Source: CALHKP01 sp963558075
GTDB taxonomy: Bacteria > Bacillota > Clostridia > Peptostreptococcales > Anaerovoracaceae
NCBI GenBank assembly: GCA_963558075.1
Contig: CAUWFN010000058.1
Span: 1 to 8,272, forward strand
Reading direction: 5' to 3'
Length of the DNA: 8,272 nucleotides
The notes below the pieces were generated by a model that saw only the letters and a program-made list of their open reading frames with translations, was not told the DNA's origin and searched no databases. A program made the position numbers and the translations under genes. Below, one piece after another: positions 1 to 6,874 of the stretch; position 1 is the first letter of the stretch, and every line of letters begins with the position of its first letter.

Positions 1-23
1 TAGCTGACCTTTTAAAAGAATAA
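1..23 (+). CDS. Possible 3' tail of an upstream gene
   Basis: One forward frame entering the window reads A-D-L-L-K-E and stops at TAA 21-23. The other two forward frames stop within the first eight bases. A terminator begins nine bases later, which is where the end of a gene would be expected. Only six codons are visible, so the product cannot be named and the call rests on position alone. The terminator could equally serve an RNA gene or a coding region ending before the window. Confidence 0.25.
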
Positions 24-31
24 TCATAAAT

Positions 32-69
32 AGCCTGACTGAGATATAATCGGATCAGGCTTTTTCTTT
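32..69 (+). terminator. Rho-independent terminator of the upstream transcript
   Basis: AGCCTGA (32-38) pairs perfectly with TCAGGCT (55-61) across a 16-base loop, and a T-rich run (TTTTCTTT) follows. The T-run is on the plus strand, so it ends transcription entering from the left. The long loop makes it weaker than the terminator at 275-315. Confidence 0.7.
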
Positions 70-139
70 ATCCTAAATACATGGGAAAGAACTGTGAACT
101 ATGGTTTTGAGCTGATGATTGTTCTATTTGATATTGCAC

Positions 140-163
140 AAGGTGTAATAAGTACTATACCTT
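140..163. promoter_or_regulatory. Imperfect 24-base palindrome, possible operator
   Basis: The arms AAGGT and ACCTT lie at the outer ends, and TA steps are placed symmetrically around a centre between 151 and 152. About 16 of 24 positions agree with the reverse complement. Weak promoter-like elements overlap it: TTGCAC at 134-139 and TATACC at 156-161, 16 bases apart. A regulator binding here could control a transcript ending at the 275-315 terminator. No regulator family is assigned, and AT-rich chance symmetry is possible. Confidence 0.3.
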
Positions 164-167
164 AAAT

Positions 168-315
168 TTATTGTATATGTAGTGTGCGAATAAGTAGAAG
201 GATTAACCATATTATTCACCCACATATTCCGAAAAACTGGTTAATAGTAAACATAGTCACATGTAAAATATTCCGACACATATTCGGTGAAAACCTGAAT
301 ATGTGTCTGTTTTTT
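168..315 (+). ncRNA. Candidate small RNA or orphan leader
   Basis: This is inferred from a strong terminator (275-315) with no gene ending before it. The 5' end is a guess from the weak promoter-like elements at 134-161. Possible internal pairings are ATTAACC (202-208) with GGTTAAT (239-245), and a small ACAT/ATGT hairpin (251-264). It could instead be a second terminator for the upstream gene, catching read-through from the first at 32-69. No known RNA family is recognised. Confidence 0.3.
275..315 (+). terminator. Strong orphan rho-independent terminator
   Basis: GACACATATTC (275-285) pairs perfectly with GAATATGTGTC (297-307), giving an 11-bp stem. GGT (286-288) pairs with ACC (293-295) around a GAAA tetraloop (289-292), leaving a single bulged T at 296. 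Six T residues follow (310-315). It lies about 100 bases upstream of the uvrB promoter, so it insulates that promoter or ends an unannotated transcript. Confidence 0.82.
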
Positions 316-370
316 GCTCTAAACAGCTTAATATCAACGGTTTCAGCCAGTGTCCGTAACAAAATCAATA

Positions 371-382
371 GAACATTTGTTT
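371..382. promoter_or_regulatory. LexA (SOS) box upstream of uvrBA
   Basis: The sequence GAACATTTGTTT matches the Gram-positive LexA core GAAC-N4-GTTC in seven of eight fixed positions. The B. subtilis consensus tolerates a pyrimidine at the one differing base. Its last two bases overlap the -35 element of the uvrB promoter (381-386), so bound LexA would block RNA polymerase. uvrBA belongs to the SOS regulon in B. subtilis, which makes this placement biologically expected. No lexA gene is in the window. Confidence 0.7.
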
Positions 383-409
383 GAAGAAATTTTTATGCTA
401 TGGTATAAT
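381..409 (+). promoter_or_regulatory. Promoter of the uvrBA operon
   Basis: The -35 element is TTGAAG (381-386). A 17-base spacer separates it from a perfect TATAAT (404-409), preceded by TG at 401-402 in the extended -10 position. Transcription should begin near 416 and give a leader of about 110 bases before uvrB. The LexA-like box overlaps the -35 element. Confidence 0.8.
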
Positions 410-422
410 TTACATTGAAATT

Positions 423-453
423 TTGTGGTTAATAGTAACCATAACGATTTTTT
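423..453 (+). promoter_or_regulatory. Leader hairpin with T-run, possible attenuator
   Basis: TGGTTA (426-431) pairs with TAACCA (436-441) around an ATAG loop. The stem extends outward through a G-T pair and further A-T pairs to 423/444. Six T residues follow at 448-453, three bases after the stem. The layout resembles a weak terminator very early in the predicted uvrB leader, but the stem is AT-rich and may simply protect the 5' end. The hairpin contains the second copy of the GGTTAATAGTAA repeat. Confidence 0.35.
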
Positions 454-512
454 AAGTTGGATAAAATAAGAGTAAAAATATGAAATAGTGGTAATAAATA
501 TACATATTTATG

Positions 513-519
513 AAAGGAG
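513..519 (+). promoter_or_regulatory. Ribosome binding site fixing the uvrB start
   Basis: AAAGGAG lies eight bases before ATG 528. An in-frame ATG at 510 would put this site inside the coding sequence and has no binding site of its own, so 528 is the start. An AT-rich near-palindrome (494-511) immediately precedes the site. Confidence 0.85.
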
Positions 520-527
520 AAGGTCAC

Positions 528-2516
528 ATGGCTGAGTTCAAATTACATGCACCTTTTAAACCTACAGGAGATCAGCCTGAGGCGATAGAAAAGCTTGTAA
601 ATGGCTTTAAATCGGGGAAAAGAGCACAGACACTTTTAGGTGTTACAGGCTCTGGGAAGACATTTACTATGGCAAATGTTATAGCCCAGCTAAATAAACC
701 AACACTTATAATTTCTCATAATAAGACACTTGCAGCTCAGCTACATGGAGAAATGAAGGAGTTTTTCCCTGAAAATGCAGTGGAATATTTTGTATCCTAT
801 TACGACTATTATCAGCCAGAGGCCTATGTACCTTCAACTGACACCTATATAGAAAAGGATTCACAGATAAACGATGAAATAGAAAAGCTTAGACACTCGG
901 CGACTGCAGCTCTTGCCGAAAGGCGAGATGTAATAATTGTAGCAAGTGTATCGTGCATATATGGTCTTGGAAGCCCTTTTGATTATGAAAACCAGATGCT
1001 ATCATTAAGACCTGGAATGGAAAAGCCAAGAGATGAGATACTCAGAAAGCTTGTAGACATACAGTATGTGAGAAATGACCTTGCTTTTGAGCGAGGAACG
1101 TTCAGAGTGCGCGGGGATATTATAGATATTTATCCTGCAGGGGCAGACCAGGCGATAAGGGTAGAGCTTTTTGGGGATGAAATAGAAACTCTCAAAGAAA
1201 TGAACCCACTTACTGGAGAAATTTTAGGATATAGAAATCATGTGGCAGTTTACCCTGCATCGCATTACGTTACATCAAAAGAGAAGATGGAAAAAGCCAT
1301 CGAAACTATAAATGAAGAGCTCGAGGAGCGAATCCAGTGGTTTAAGGATAGAGGAAAGCTCCTAGAAGCCCAGAGAATTGAGCAGCGCACAAGATATGAT
1401 ATCGAAATGCTTAGGGAAGTAGGCATGTGTAAGGGCATAGAAAACTACTCAAGACATATAAATGGTCTAGAGCCAGGTGTAAGGCCCTATACTTTGATTG
1501 ACTATTTTCCAGATGATTTTATCGTTATGATTGATGAATCTCATGTGATGCTCCCGCAGCTTAGAGCTATGTACGCCGGAGACAGGTCGAGAAAAAGCTC
1601 CCTTGTAGAGTATGGATTTAGACTTCCGTCGGCTCTTGACAATAGACCTCTAAGATTTGAGGAATTCGAAGGGCTCGTAAACCAGATTATGTACGTGAGT
1701 GCAACACCTGCCCAATACGAAAAGGACGATTCTTATGGAATCACAGCAGAGCAAGTTATAAGACCGACGGGACTTCTTGACCCACCTATAGAAGTGCGCT
1801 CTACAGAAGGGCAGATTGACGATTTGATCAAAGAACTCAAGCTGACAGTATCAAAGGGAGAGCGCGCCTTCATCACAACCCTAACAAAGAAGATGGCAGA
1901 AAATCTCACAGACTATTTGTCAAATGCAGGTATACGCGTAAGATATCTTCATTCAGAAGTCGATACATTAGAAAGACTAGAAATCATAAGAGACTTAAGA
2001 CTTGGAGAGTTTGATGTTCTTGTGGGAATCAACTTGCTCAGAGAGGGACTTGACATACCTGAGGTTTCCCTTGTTGCAATACTAGATGCCGATAAAGAAG
2101 GATTCCTGCGTACTGAGACATCCCTGATTCAGACAATCGGCAGAGCCGCAAGAAACGCAGACGGCCGTGTTATAATGTATGGGGATTTTGTTAGCAAAGC
2201 TATGCAGTCTGCAATAGATGAGACGCAGCGTCGACGTGATATCCAAAGTAGATATAATGAGGAGCACGGTATCGTCCCAAAGACGATCAAAAAGTCTGTT
2301 CGCGAGGTTATCGAGGCGACAAAGAGTGCAGAATCTGTAGAAAAGGACAAGAAAAAGAAAGCTGTCGAAATGACAGAAAAAGAGCGAAAGGATTATATAA
2401 AGGAGCTGGAAAAGGAAATGAGGGCAGCGGCGGCGGATTTGCAGTTCGAGCGAGCTGCACAGCTGCGTGACCTTATACGAGAATATAACGGAGATAGAAA
2501 TAATGGGAAAAGATAA
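528..2516 (+). CDS. uvrB: UvrABC excinuclease subunit B
   Basis: UvrB is the damage-verification helicase-like subunit of cytoplasmic nucleotide excision repair. UvrA loads it onto lesions, and it then recruits UvrC for incision. The protein is 662 residues, normal for the family. Visible features are Walker A GVTGSGKT (38-45), the tyrosine-rich beta-hairpin YYDYYQPEAYVP (91-102) that inserts between DNA strands, the DESH Walker B box (336-339), the motif around SATP (391-394), helicase motif VI QTIGRAARN (535-543), and a C-terminal UVR domain (about 621-656) used for UvrA/UvrC contact. A lysine-rich linker (about 600-620) precedes the UVR domain. The start at 528 gives the conserved opening F-x-L-x-x-P-F-x-P-T-G-D-Q-P. 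The gene is intact, is first in the operon, and is probably LexA-controlled. Confidence 0.98.
   Translation: MAEFKLHAPFKPTGDQPEAIEKLVNGFKSGKRAQTLLGVTGSGKTFTMANVIAQLNKPTLIISHNKTLAAQLHGEMKEFFPENAVEYFVSYYDYYQPEAYVPSTDTYIEKDSQINDEIEKLRHSATAALAERRDVIIVASVSCIYGLGSPFDYENQMLSLRPGMEKPRDEILRKLVDIQYVRNDLAFERGTFRVRGDIIDIYPAGADQAIRVELFGDEIETLKEMNPLTGEILGYRNHVAVYPASHYVTSKEKMEKAIETINEELEERIQWFKDRGKLLEAQRIEQRTRYDIEMLREVGMCKGIENYSRHINGLEPGVRPYTLIDYFPDDFIVMIDESHVMLPQLRAMYAGDRSRKSSLVEYGFRLPSALDNRPLRFEEFEGLVNQIMYVSATPAQYEKDDSYGITAEQVIRPTGLLDPPIEVRSTEGQIDDLIKELKLTVSKGERAFITTLTKKMAENLTDYLSNAGIRVRYLHSEVDTLERLEIIRDLRLGEFDVLVGINLLREGLDIPEVSLVAILDADKEGFLRTETSLIQTIGRAARNADGRVIMYGDFVSKAMQSAIDETQRRRDIQSRYNEEHGIVPKTIKKSVREVIEATKSAESVEKDKKKKAVEMTEKERKDYIKELEKEMRAAAADLQFERAAQLRDLIREYNGDRNNGKR
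2490..2493 (+). promoter_or_regulatory. uvrA ribosome binding site inside uvrB
   Basis: GGAG lies nine bases before ATG 2503, within the last codons of uvrB. It supports 2503 over the in-frame GTG at 2467, which would add 12 residues not typical of UvrA. Translation of uvrA is likely coupled to that of uvrB. Confidence 0.7.
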
Positions 2517-5337
2517 CATATATATTAAGGGTGCTAGAGAAAACAATCTCAAGGGAATAGATGTAACTATTCCAAGGGATCAGTTTGTTGTGCTTACTGG
2601 ACTTTCCGGTTCAGGCAAATCATCTTTAGCATTTGATACAATTTATGCAGAAGGTCAGAGAAGATATGTAGAGAGCCTTTCGGCTTACGCAAGACAGTTC
2701 CTCGGCCAGATGGAAAAACCAAATGTGGAGTCAATAGAGGGGCTTTCGCCTGCAATCTCTATCGACCAAAAAACTACGAGCAAAAATCCGCGTTCCACAG
2801 TAGGTACAGTGACAGAAATTCACGATTACCTAAGACTTATGTATGCGAGAATCGGAAAGCCTCACTGCCCTGTGTGCGGTAAGCCAATCACAAGCCAGAC
2901 AGTTGATCAGATAGTGGATTCGATTATGTCATATCCAGAAGGAACAAAGATAATCGTCATGGCACCTGTAATCCGTGAGCGAAAAGGGGAGCACGAGAAG
3001 ATTATCGAAAGAATCCGAAAAGAAGGCTTTACTAGAGTTAGAATTGACGGAGAAACAAGGCTCATAAATGAGGAAGAAATAAAGCTAGATAAAAAGTTTA
3101 AGCATACTATAGAAATAGTTGTAGATAGAATAGTTGTAAAAGAAGGTCAGGAGAGCAGAATAGCAGAAGCCTGCGAGCTTGCAATGAAGCAGGGCGATGG
3201 TCTTGTTATAGTAGATTTTAGAGACCATGATTATGCTGAGGAAAAAACTTATTCAACAAAGCTTGCTTGTCCAGAGCACGGAATAAGCATCGAGGAGCTT
3301 GAGCCTAGAATGTTCTCTTTCAACAGTCCATTCGGAGCATGCCCTGAGTGTAACGGTCTTGGGTTTACGCAGAAGATTGACCCTGAGCTCATCATTCAGA
3401 CTGATAAGAGTATACCAGAGGGAGCACTAGGGAAAATCTTTGCTTCCATGGAGTTTACAGGTTTTTATAGACAGGTTATAGATGCCCTAGCTGCGGAGCA
3501 CGGAGTTGATATTAACGTGCCATACAAAGACTTGCCGGAAAAGTTTAGACATGAACTTCTCTATGGTACAGGAGATAGAAAGCTTAACTATGTATATGTA
3601 AGTAGAAATACAGGCTCAGAATCTAAGAGAAATCATCCATTCGAAGGAATGATAAATAATCTCGAAAGAAGATATAGAGAAACTAATTCTGATTTCATGA
3701 AAGAGAAAATCCAAAAATACATGAAGATCAGCAATTGCACTGCTTGCGGCGGAAGAAGGCTTAAGCCGGAGGTCCTTGCAGTAACAGTTGGTGGAAAGAA
3801 CATTGCAGAGGTTTCTGATATGTCGATTCGTAGCGCTTTTGATTTTATATCAGGACTTGAGCTGAGCGAAAAGGACGAAATGATTGCGTCCCAGATCATA
3901 AAGGAAATCAAAGAAAGACTGAACTTCCTTATCAATGTAGGCCTTGATTATCTGACTCTTTCAAGAAGCAGCGGTACATTATCCGGTGGAGAATCCCAGC
4001 GTATAAGACTTGCAACTCAGATTGGTTCAGGACTTACAGGTGTCCTTTATATTCTCGATGAACCAAGCATAGGACTTCATCAGAGGGATAACGATAGGCT
4101 TCTTGCTACTTTGAGAAGGCTTACAGACCAGGGAAATACTTTGATTGTTGTTGAGCATGATGAGGACACAATGTATGCGGCAGATCATATAATAGACATT
4201 GGACCTGGAGCTGGAATAAATGGGGGAGAGCTAGTTGCCCAGGGAAGCGTTGATGATATCAAAGCCTGCGAAAAGTCAGAGACTGGTCTATATCTTTCTG
4301 GAAAGAAAAAAATACGCGTTCCAAAGGCTAGACGTGATGGAAACGGTATGACAATTGGCATACGCGGAGCACGGGCTAATAACCTAAAAAATATAGATGT
4401 AGATATCCCTCTTGGAAAGTTTGTTTGCGTTACAGGCGTTTCCGGCTCAGGAAAGAGCAGTCTGATTAACGAAATACTATACAAGGGAGCATCACGCATT
4501 GTAAACAGAACACAGGAAATTCCTGGGGAGCACGATGAGATTACGGGCCTAGAAAATATAGATAAGATTATCAATATAGACCAGTCGCCGATAGGAAGAA
4601 CCCCAAGATCAAATCCTGCAACATATACGGGAATGTTTACTCACATAAGGGATTTGTTTGCTAATCTTCCAGAGGCTAAAATTAGGGGCTTTGAAAAAGG
4701 ACGTTTCAGCTTCAACGTAAAGGGCGGTAGATGCGAAGCATGTAGTGGAGACGGAATAATCAAAATCGAGATGCATTTTCTTCCTGATGTATATGTTCCG
4801 TGTGAGGTCTGCAAAGGCAAACGATATAACAGAGAGACACTAGAGGTTAAATACAAGGGCAAGAGCATTTTTGATGTACTTGATATGAGCGTAGAGGAAG
4901 CCCTAGAGTTTTTCAAAAATATACCTAGCATATACAAGCAGCTTAAGACTCTTCATGATGTTGGACTTGACTATATTAAGCTTGGGCAGCCATCGACTCA
5001 GCTTTCTGGTGGAGAAGCTCAGAGAATTAAGCTTGCAACAGAACTATCAAAGCGGAGCACGGGCAAAACCTTATATATACTAGATGAGCCAACAACTGGA
5101 CTTCACTTTGCTGATGTAGATAAGCTTATTGCGGTGCTCCAGAAACTTACAGATGCAGGTAATTCTGTAGTAGTAATCGAGCACAATCTAGATGTAATAA
5201 AAAGTGCAGACTATCTAATCGATTTAGGACCAGAAGGCGGTACAGGTGGAGGAACGATAGTAAAAGTTGGAACGCCAGAGGAAATCGCTAAATGTGAAGA
5301 ATCATATACAGGACACTTCCTTAAAAAAATCCTATAG
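2503..5337 (+). CDS. uvrA: UvrABC excinuclease subunit A
   Basis: UvrA is a dimeric ABC-type ATPase that scans DNA for bulky lesions and delivers UvrB to them. The 944-residue length is typical. Two ATPase halves are complete: Walker A GLSGSGKS (33-40) and GVSGSGKS (645-652), signatures LSGGESQ (493-499) and LSGGEAQ (834-840), and Walker B acidic pairs D519-E520 and D861-E862. Zinc-binding positions are C122/C125, C256/H259/C280/C283, C412/C415, and C744/C747/C767/C770 in the C-terminal DNA-binding finger. The 256-283 finger reads C-P-E-H where E. coli has C-x-x-C; His can also bind zinc, and I recall this variant in Clostridia. The start overlaps the uvrB end by 14 bases, so the pair is one operon. 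The gene is intact, and uvrC is not adjacent. Confidence 0.98.
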   Translation: MGKDNIYIKGARENNLKGIDVTIPRDQFVVLTGLSGSGKSSLAFDTIYAEGQRRYVESLSAYARQFLGQMEKPNVESIEGLSPAISIDQKTTSKNPRSTVGTVTEIHDYLRLMYARIGKPHCPVCGKPITSQTVDQIVDSIMSYPEGTKIIVMAPVIRERKGEHEKIIERIRKEGFTRVRIDGETRLINEEEIKLDKKFKHTIEIVVDRIVVKEGQESRIAEACELAMKQGDGLVIVDFRDHDYAEEKTYSTKLACPEHGISIEELEPRMFSFNSPFGACPECNGLGFTQKIDPELIIQTDKSIPEGALGKIFASMEFTGFYRQVIDALAAEHGVDINVPYKDLPEKFRHELLYGTGDRKLNYVYVSRNTGSESKRNHPFEGMINNLERRYRETNSDFMKEKIQKYMKISNCTACGGRRLKPEVLAVTVGGKNIAEVSDMSIRSAFDFISGLELSEKDEMIASQIIKEIKERLNFLINVGLDYLTLSRSSGTLSGGESQRIRLATQIGSGLTGVLYILDEPSIGLHQRDNDRLLATLRRLTDQGNTLIVVEHDEDTMYAADHIIDIGPGAGINGGELVAQGSVDDIKACEKSETGLYLSGKKKIRVPKARRDGNGMTIGIRGARANNLKNIDVDIPLGKFVCVTGVSGSGKSSLINEILYKGASRIVNRTQEIPGEHDEITGLENIDKIINIDQSPIGRTPRSNPATYTGMFTHIRDLFANLPEAKIRGFEKGRFSFNVKGGRCEACSGDGIIKIEMHFLPDVYVPCEVCKGKRYNRETLEVKYKGKSIFDVLDMSVEEALEFFKNIPSIYKQLKTLHDVGLDYIKLGQPSTQLSGGEAQRIKLATELSKRSTGKTLYILDEPTTGLHFADVDKLIAVLQKLTDAGNSVVVIEHNLDVIKSADYLIDLGPEGGTGGGTIVKVGTPEEIAKCEESYTGHFLKKIL

Positions 5338-5354
5338 AGCAAACACACAAATAG

Positions 5355-5363
5355 TGATATAAT
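5355..5363 (+). promoter_or_regulatory. Extended -10 promoter ahead of pncB
   Basis: TGATATAAT is a perfect extended -10 element (TG-N-TATAAT) in the 106-base gap between uvrA and pncB. The -35 position (5335-5340, TAGAGC) is poor, which extended -10 promoters tolerate. Transcription would start near 5370 and leave a leader of about 74 bases. No convincing terminator follows uvrA, so pncB may also receive read-through from the uvrBA transcript. Confidence 0.6.
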
Positions 5364-5396
5364 GTAAGATACAGCGACTAGAAAAAGCTGATATGA

Positions 5397-5413
5397 GCAC
5401 ATTTGCTTTGTGC
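5397..5413 (+). repeat. Short hairpin in the pncB leader
   Basis: GCACA (5397-5401) pairs with TGTGC (5409-5413) across a seven-base loop, upstream of the AAAGGAG ribosome binding site (5427-5433). No T-run follows, so it is not a terminator. It could be a minor regulatory or operator element, or chance. Confidence 0.25.
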
Positions 5414-5443
5414 CGGTAAAGAATGTAAAGGAGAACTATTCCA

Positions 5444-6871
5444 ATGGTTAAAGAAGAAAACCTGACACTGCTAACAGATTTTTATGAAATTACAATGGCA
5501 AACGGATATCTAAAGTCAGGTATTGTAGATGATATTGCTTATTTTGACATGTTTTTCAGAAAAGTTCCAGAAGGTGGCGGCTTTGCTATAATGGCCGGAC
5601 TTGAACAGATGATTGACTACCTGAAAAACCTGAACTTCACAGACGAGGATATAGAATTCCTGAGAGCAAAGGGTAGCTTCTGCGAGGAGTTTCTTGAATA
5701 TCTCAGAGATTTCAAATTCGAATGTGACGTGTGGGCAGTTCCAGAAGGAACACCGATTTTCCCACATGAACCAATTGTCACTGTAAGAGGACCTGTTATC
5801 CAGGCACAGTTTGTAGAAACTATGATTCTTCTTACAATAAATCATCAGAGCCTTATCGCTACTAAATCAAACAGAATCGTAAGAGCAGCCAAAGGCCGTC
5901 CTGTAATGGAGTTCGGAACAAGAAGAGCTCACGGAACAGCAGCTGCTGTATTTGGTGCAAGAGCATCATATATCGGAGGATGTGCAGGAACTGCATGTGC
6001 AATCGCAGACAGAAAATACGAGATTCCGGCTCTTGGAACTATGGCTCACAGCTGGGTTCAGATGTTCGAATCAGAATACGAAGCGTTCAAGGCATATGCT
6101 GAGATTTATCCTGACAACTGCATACTTCTAGTTGACACATACAATGTACTGAAATCAGGCGTTCCAAACGCTATTAAAGTTTTCAAAGAAGTAAAACCAA
6201 AGAAAATCGGTATCAGAATAGACAGTGGAGACATCGCATATTTGACAAAAAAAGCGAGAAAAATGCTTGATGATGCAGGTCTTCCTGAGTGCAAAATCAC
6301 TATTTCAAACTCACTAGACGAATACCTTATCAGAGACGTACTTCTCGAAGGTGCTCAGATTGACTCCTTTGGTGTTGGCGAAAGACTTATTACTGCAAAG
6401 TCAGAACCAGTATTCGGCGGCGTGTACAAGCTAGCGGCACTGGAAAAAGACGGCGTAATCGTTCCAAAGATTAAAATCAGTGAAAATATAGAAAAGATAA
6501 CAAACCCTGGATTCAAAACAGTATATAGACTCTTTGACAAGACAAACAACAAAGCTCTTGCAGATGTAATCACACTGCACGACGAAGTCATTCCGGAAGT
6601 TGATGGCTATGAAATCTTTGATCCAAAAGCTATATGGAAGAAAAAGAAGCTGAGCAACTTCTATGCGAAGGAGCTTATGGTTCCTATTTTCGAACACGGA
6701 AAATGTGTTTACGACTCACCATCCATAGAGGAAATCAGAAAACACTGCGAAGAGCAGATTGGAACTCTGTGGGATGAGACTTTGAGATTCGAAAATCCGC
6801 AGACATACTACGTGGATTTATCTCAGAAGCTGTACGATGTAAAAAAAGACCTGATTGAGGAGCATCATTAA
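5444..6871 (+). CDS. pncB: Nicotinate phosphoribosyltransferase
   Basis: This cytoplasmic enzyme joins nicotinate to PRPP, with ATP hydrolysis, to form nicotinate mononucleotide. That is the entry step of the Preiss-Handler NAD salvage route (EC 6.3.4.21). The 475-residue length fits the longer Firmicute-type enzymes rather than the roughly 400-residue E. coli form. Recognisable motifs are LLTDFYEITM (9-18), MEFGTRRAHG (155-164), GTMAHSWVQMF (198-208), VDTYN (230-234), RIDSGD (258-263), SNSLDE (288-293) and DSFGVGERL (307-315). H202 corresponds to the histidine phosphorylated during catalysis. AAAGGAG at 5427-5433 lies ten bases before the ATG. The gene has its own likely promoter and is followed three bases later by a membrane LuxR gene. 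It is intact, and nothing suggests the related nicotinamide enzyme. Confidence 0.95.
   Translation: MVKEENLTLLTDFYEITMANGYLKSGIVDDIAYFDMFFRKVPEGGGFAIMAGLEQMIDYLKNLNFTDEDIEFLRAKGSFCEEFLEYLRDFKFECDVWAVPEGTPIFPHEPIVTVRGPVIQAQFVETMILLTINHQSLIATKSNRIVRAAKGRPVMEFGTRRAHGTAAAVFGARASYIGGCAGTACAIADRKYEIPALGTMAHSWVQMFESEYEAFKAYAEIYPDNCILLVDTYNVLKSGVPNAIKVFKEVKPKKIGIRIDSGDIAYLTKKARKMLDDAGLPECKITISNSLDEYLIRDVLLEGAQIDSFGVGERLITAKSEPVFGGVYKLAALEKDGVIVPKIKISENIEKITNPGFKTVYRLFDKTNNKALADVITLHDEVIPEVDGYEIFDPKAIWKKKKLSNFYAKELMVPIFEHGKCVYDSPSIEEIRKHCEEQIGTLWDETLRFENPQTYYVDLSQKLYDVKKDLIEEHH
6857..6862 (+). promoter_or_regulatory. Ribosome binding site of the membrane LuxR gene, inside pncB
   Basis: GAGGAG lies within the last codons of pncB, 12 bases before ATG 6875. 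This is slightly long spacing but usable, and it implies translational coupling to pncB. No better-placed site supports a later start. Confidence 0.6.
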
Positions 6872-6874
6872 TAC

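Larger units (their letters stand above)
67..370. other. Gene-free intergenic region with repeats and dyads
   Basis: No reading frame here has both a ribosome binding site and protein-like composition. The region contains an imperfect 24-base palindrome (140-163), the sequence CACATATTC at 221-229 and again at 277-285, a 12-base repeat GGTTAATAGTAA at 239-250 (second copy at 427-438), and a strong terminator at 275-315. A transcript beginning near 165-170 and ending near 315 would be about 150 bases and non-coding. It matches no riboswitch or small RNA class I can recognise; there is no T-box signature, for example. Confidence 0.6.

Noticed and set aside
184..384. 66-codon open frame starting at GTG upstream of uvrB
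   Set aside because: It has no ribosome binding site, runs straight through the strong terminator at 275-315 and into the LexA box, and has no protein-family features.
510..527. Earlier in-frame ATG for uvrB
   Set aside because: It would place the AAAGGAG site inside the gene and add six residues not typical of UvrB. ATG 528 has ideal spacing.
1095..1103. GAACGTTC resembling a LexA half-site pair inside uvrB
   Set aside because: The halves lack the four-base spacer required for LexA, and it lies mid-gene without a promoter.
2467..2502. Earlier GTG start for uvrA
   Set aside because: It adds 12 residues lacking family similarity. ATG 2503 has GGAG nine bases upstream and begins the usual UvrA N-terminus.
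2082..2552. 156-codon minus-strand open frame across the end of uvrB
   Set aside because: It is the shadow of a highly conserved gene on the other strand, with Cys/Leu/Ser-rich composition and no start signals.
4185..4574. 129-codon minus-strand open frame inside uvrA
   Set aside because: It is antisense to conserved UvrA motifs and has no ribosome binding site or recognisable domain.
5372..5413. Hairpins after uvrA as a possible terminator
   Set aside because: The stems are only four to five base pairs, and no T-run follows either one.
5516..5845. 109-codon minus-strand open frame inside pncB
   Set aside because: It is antisense to the conserved PncB sequence and its composition is unlike a real protein.
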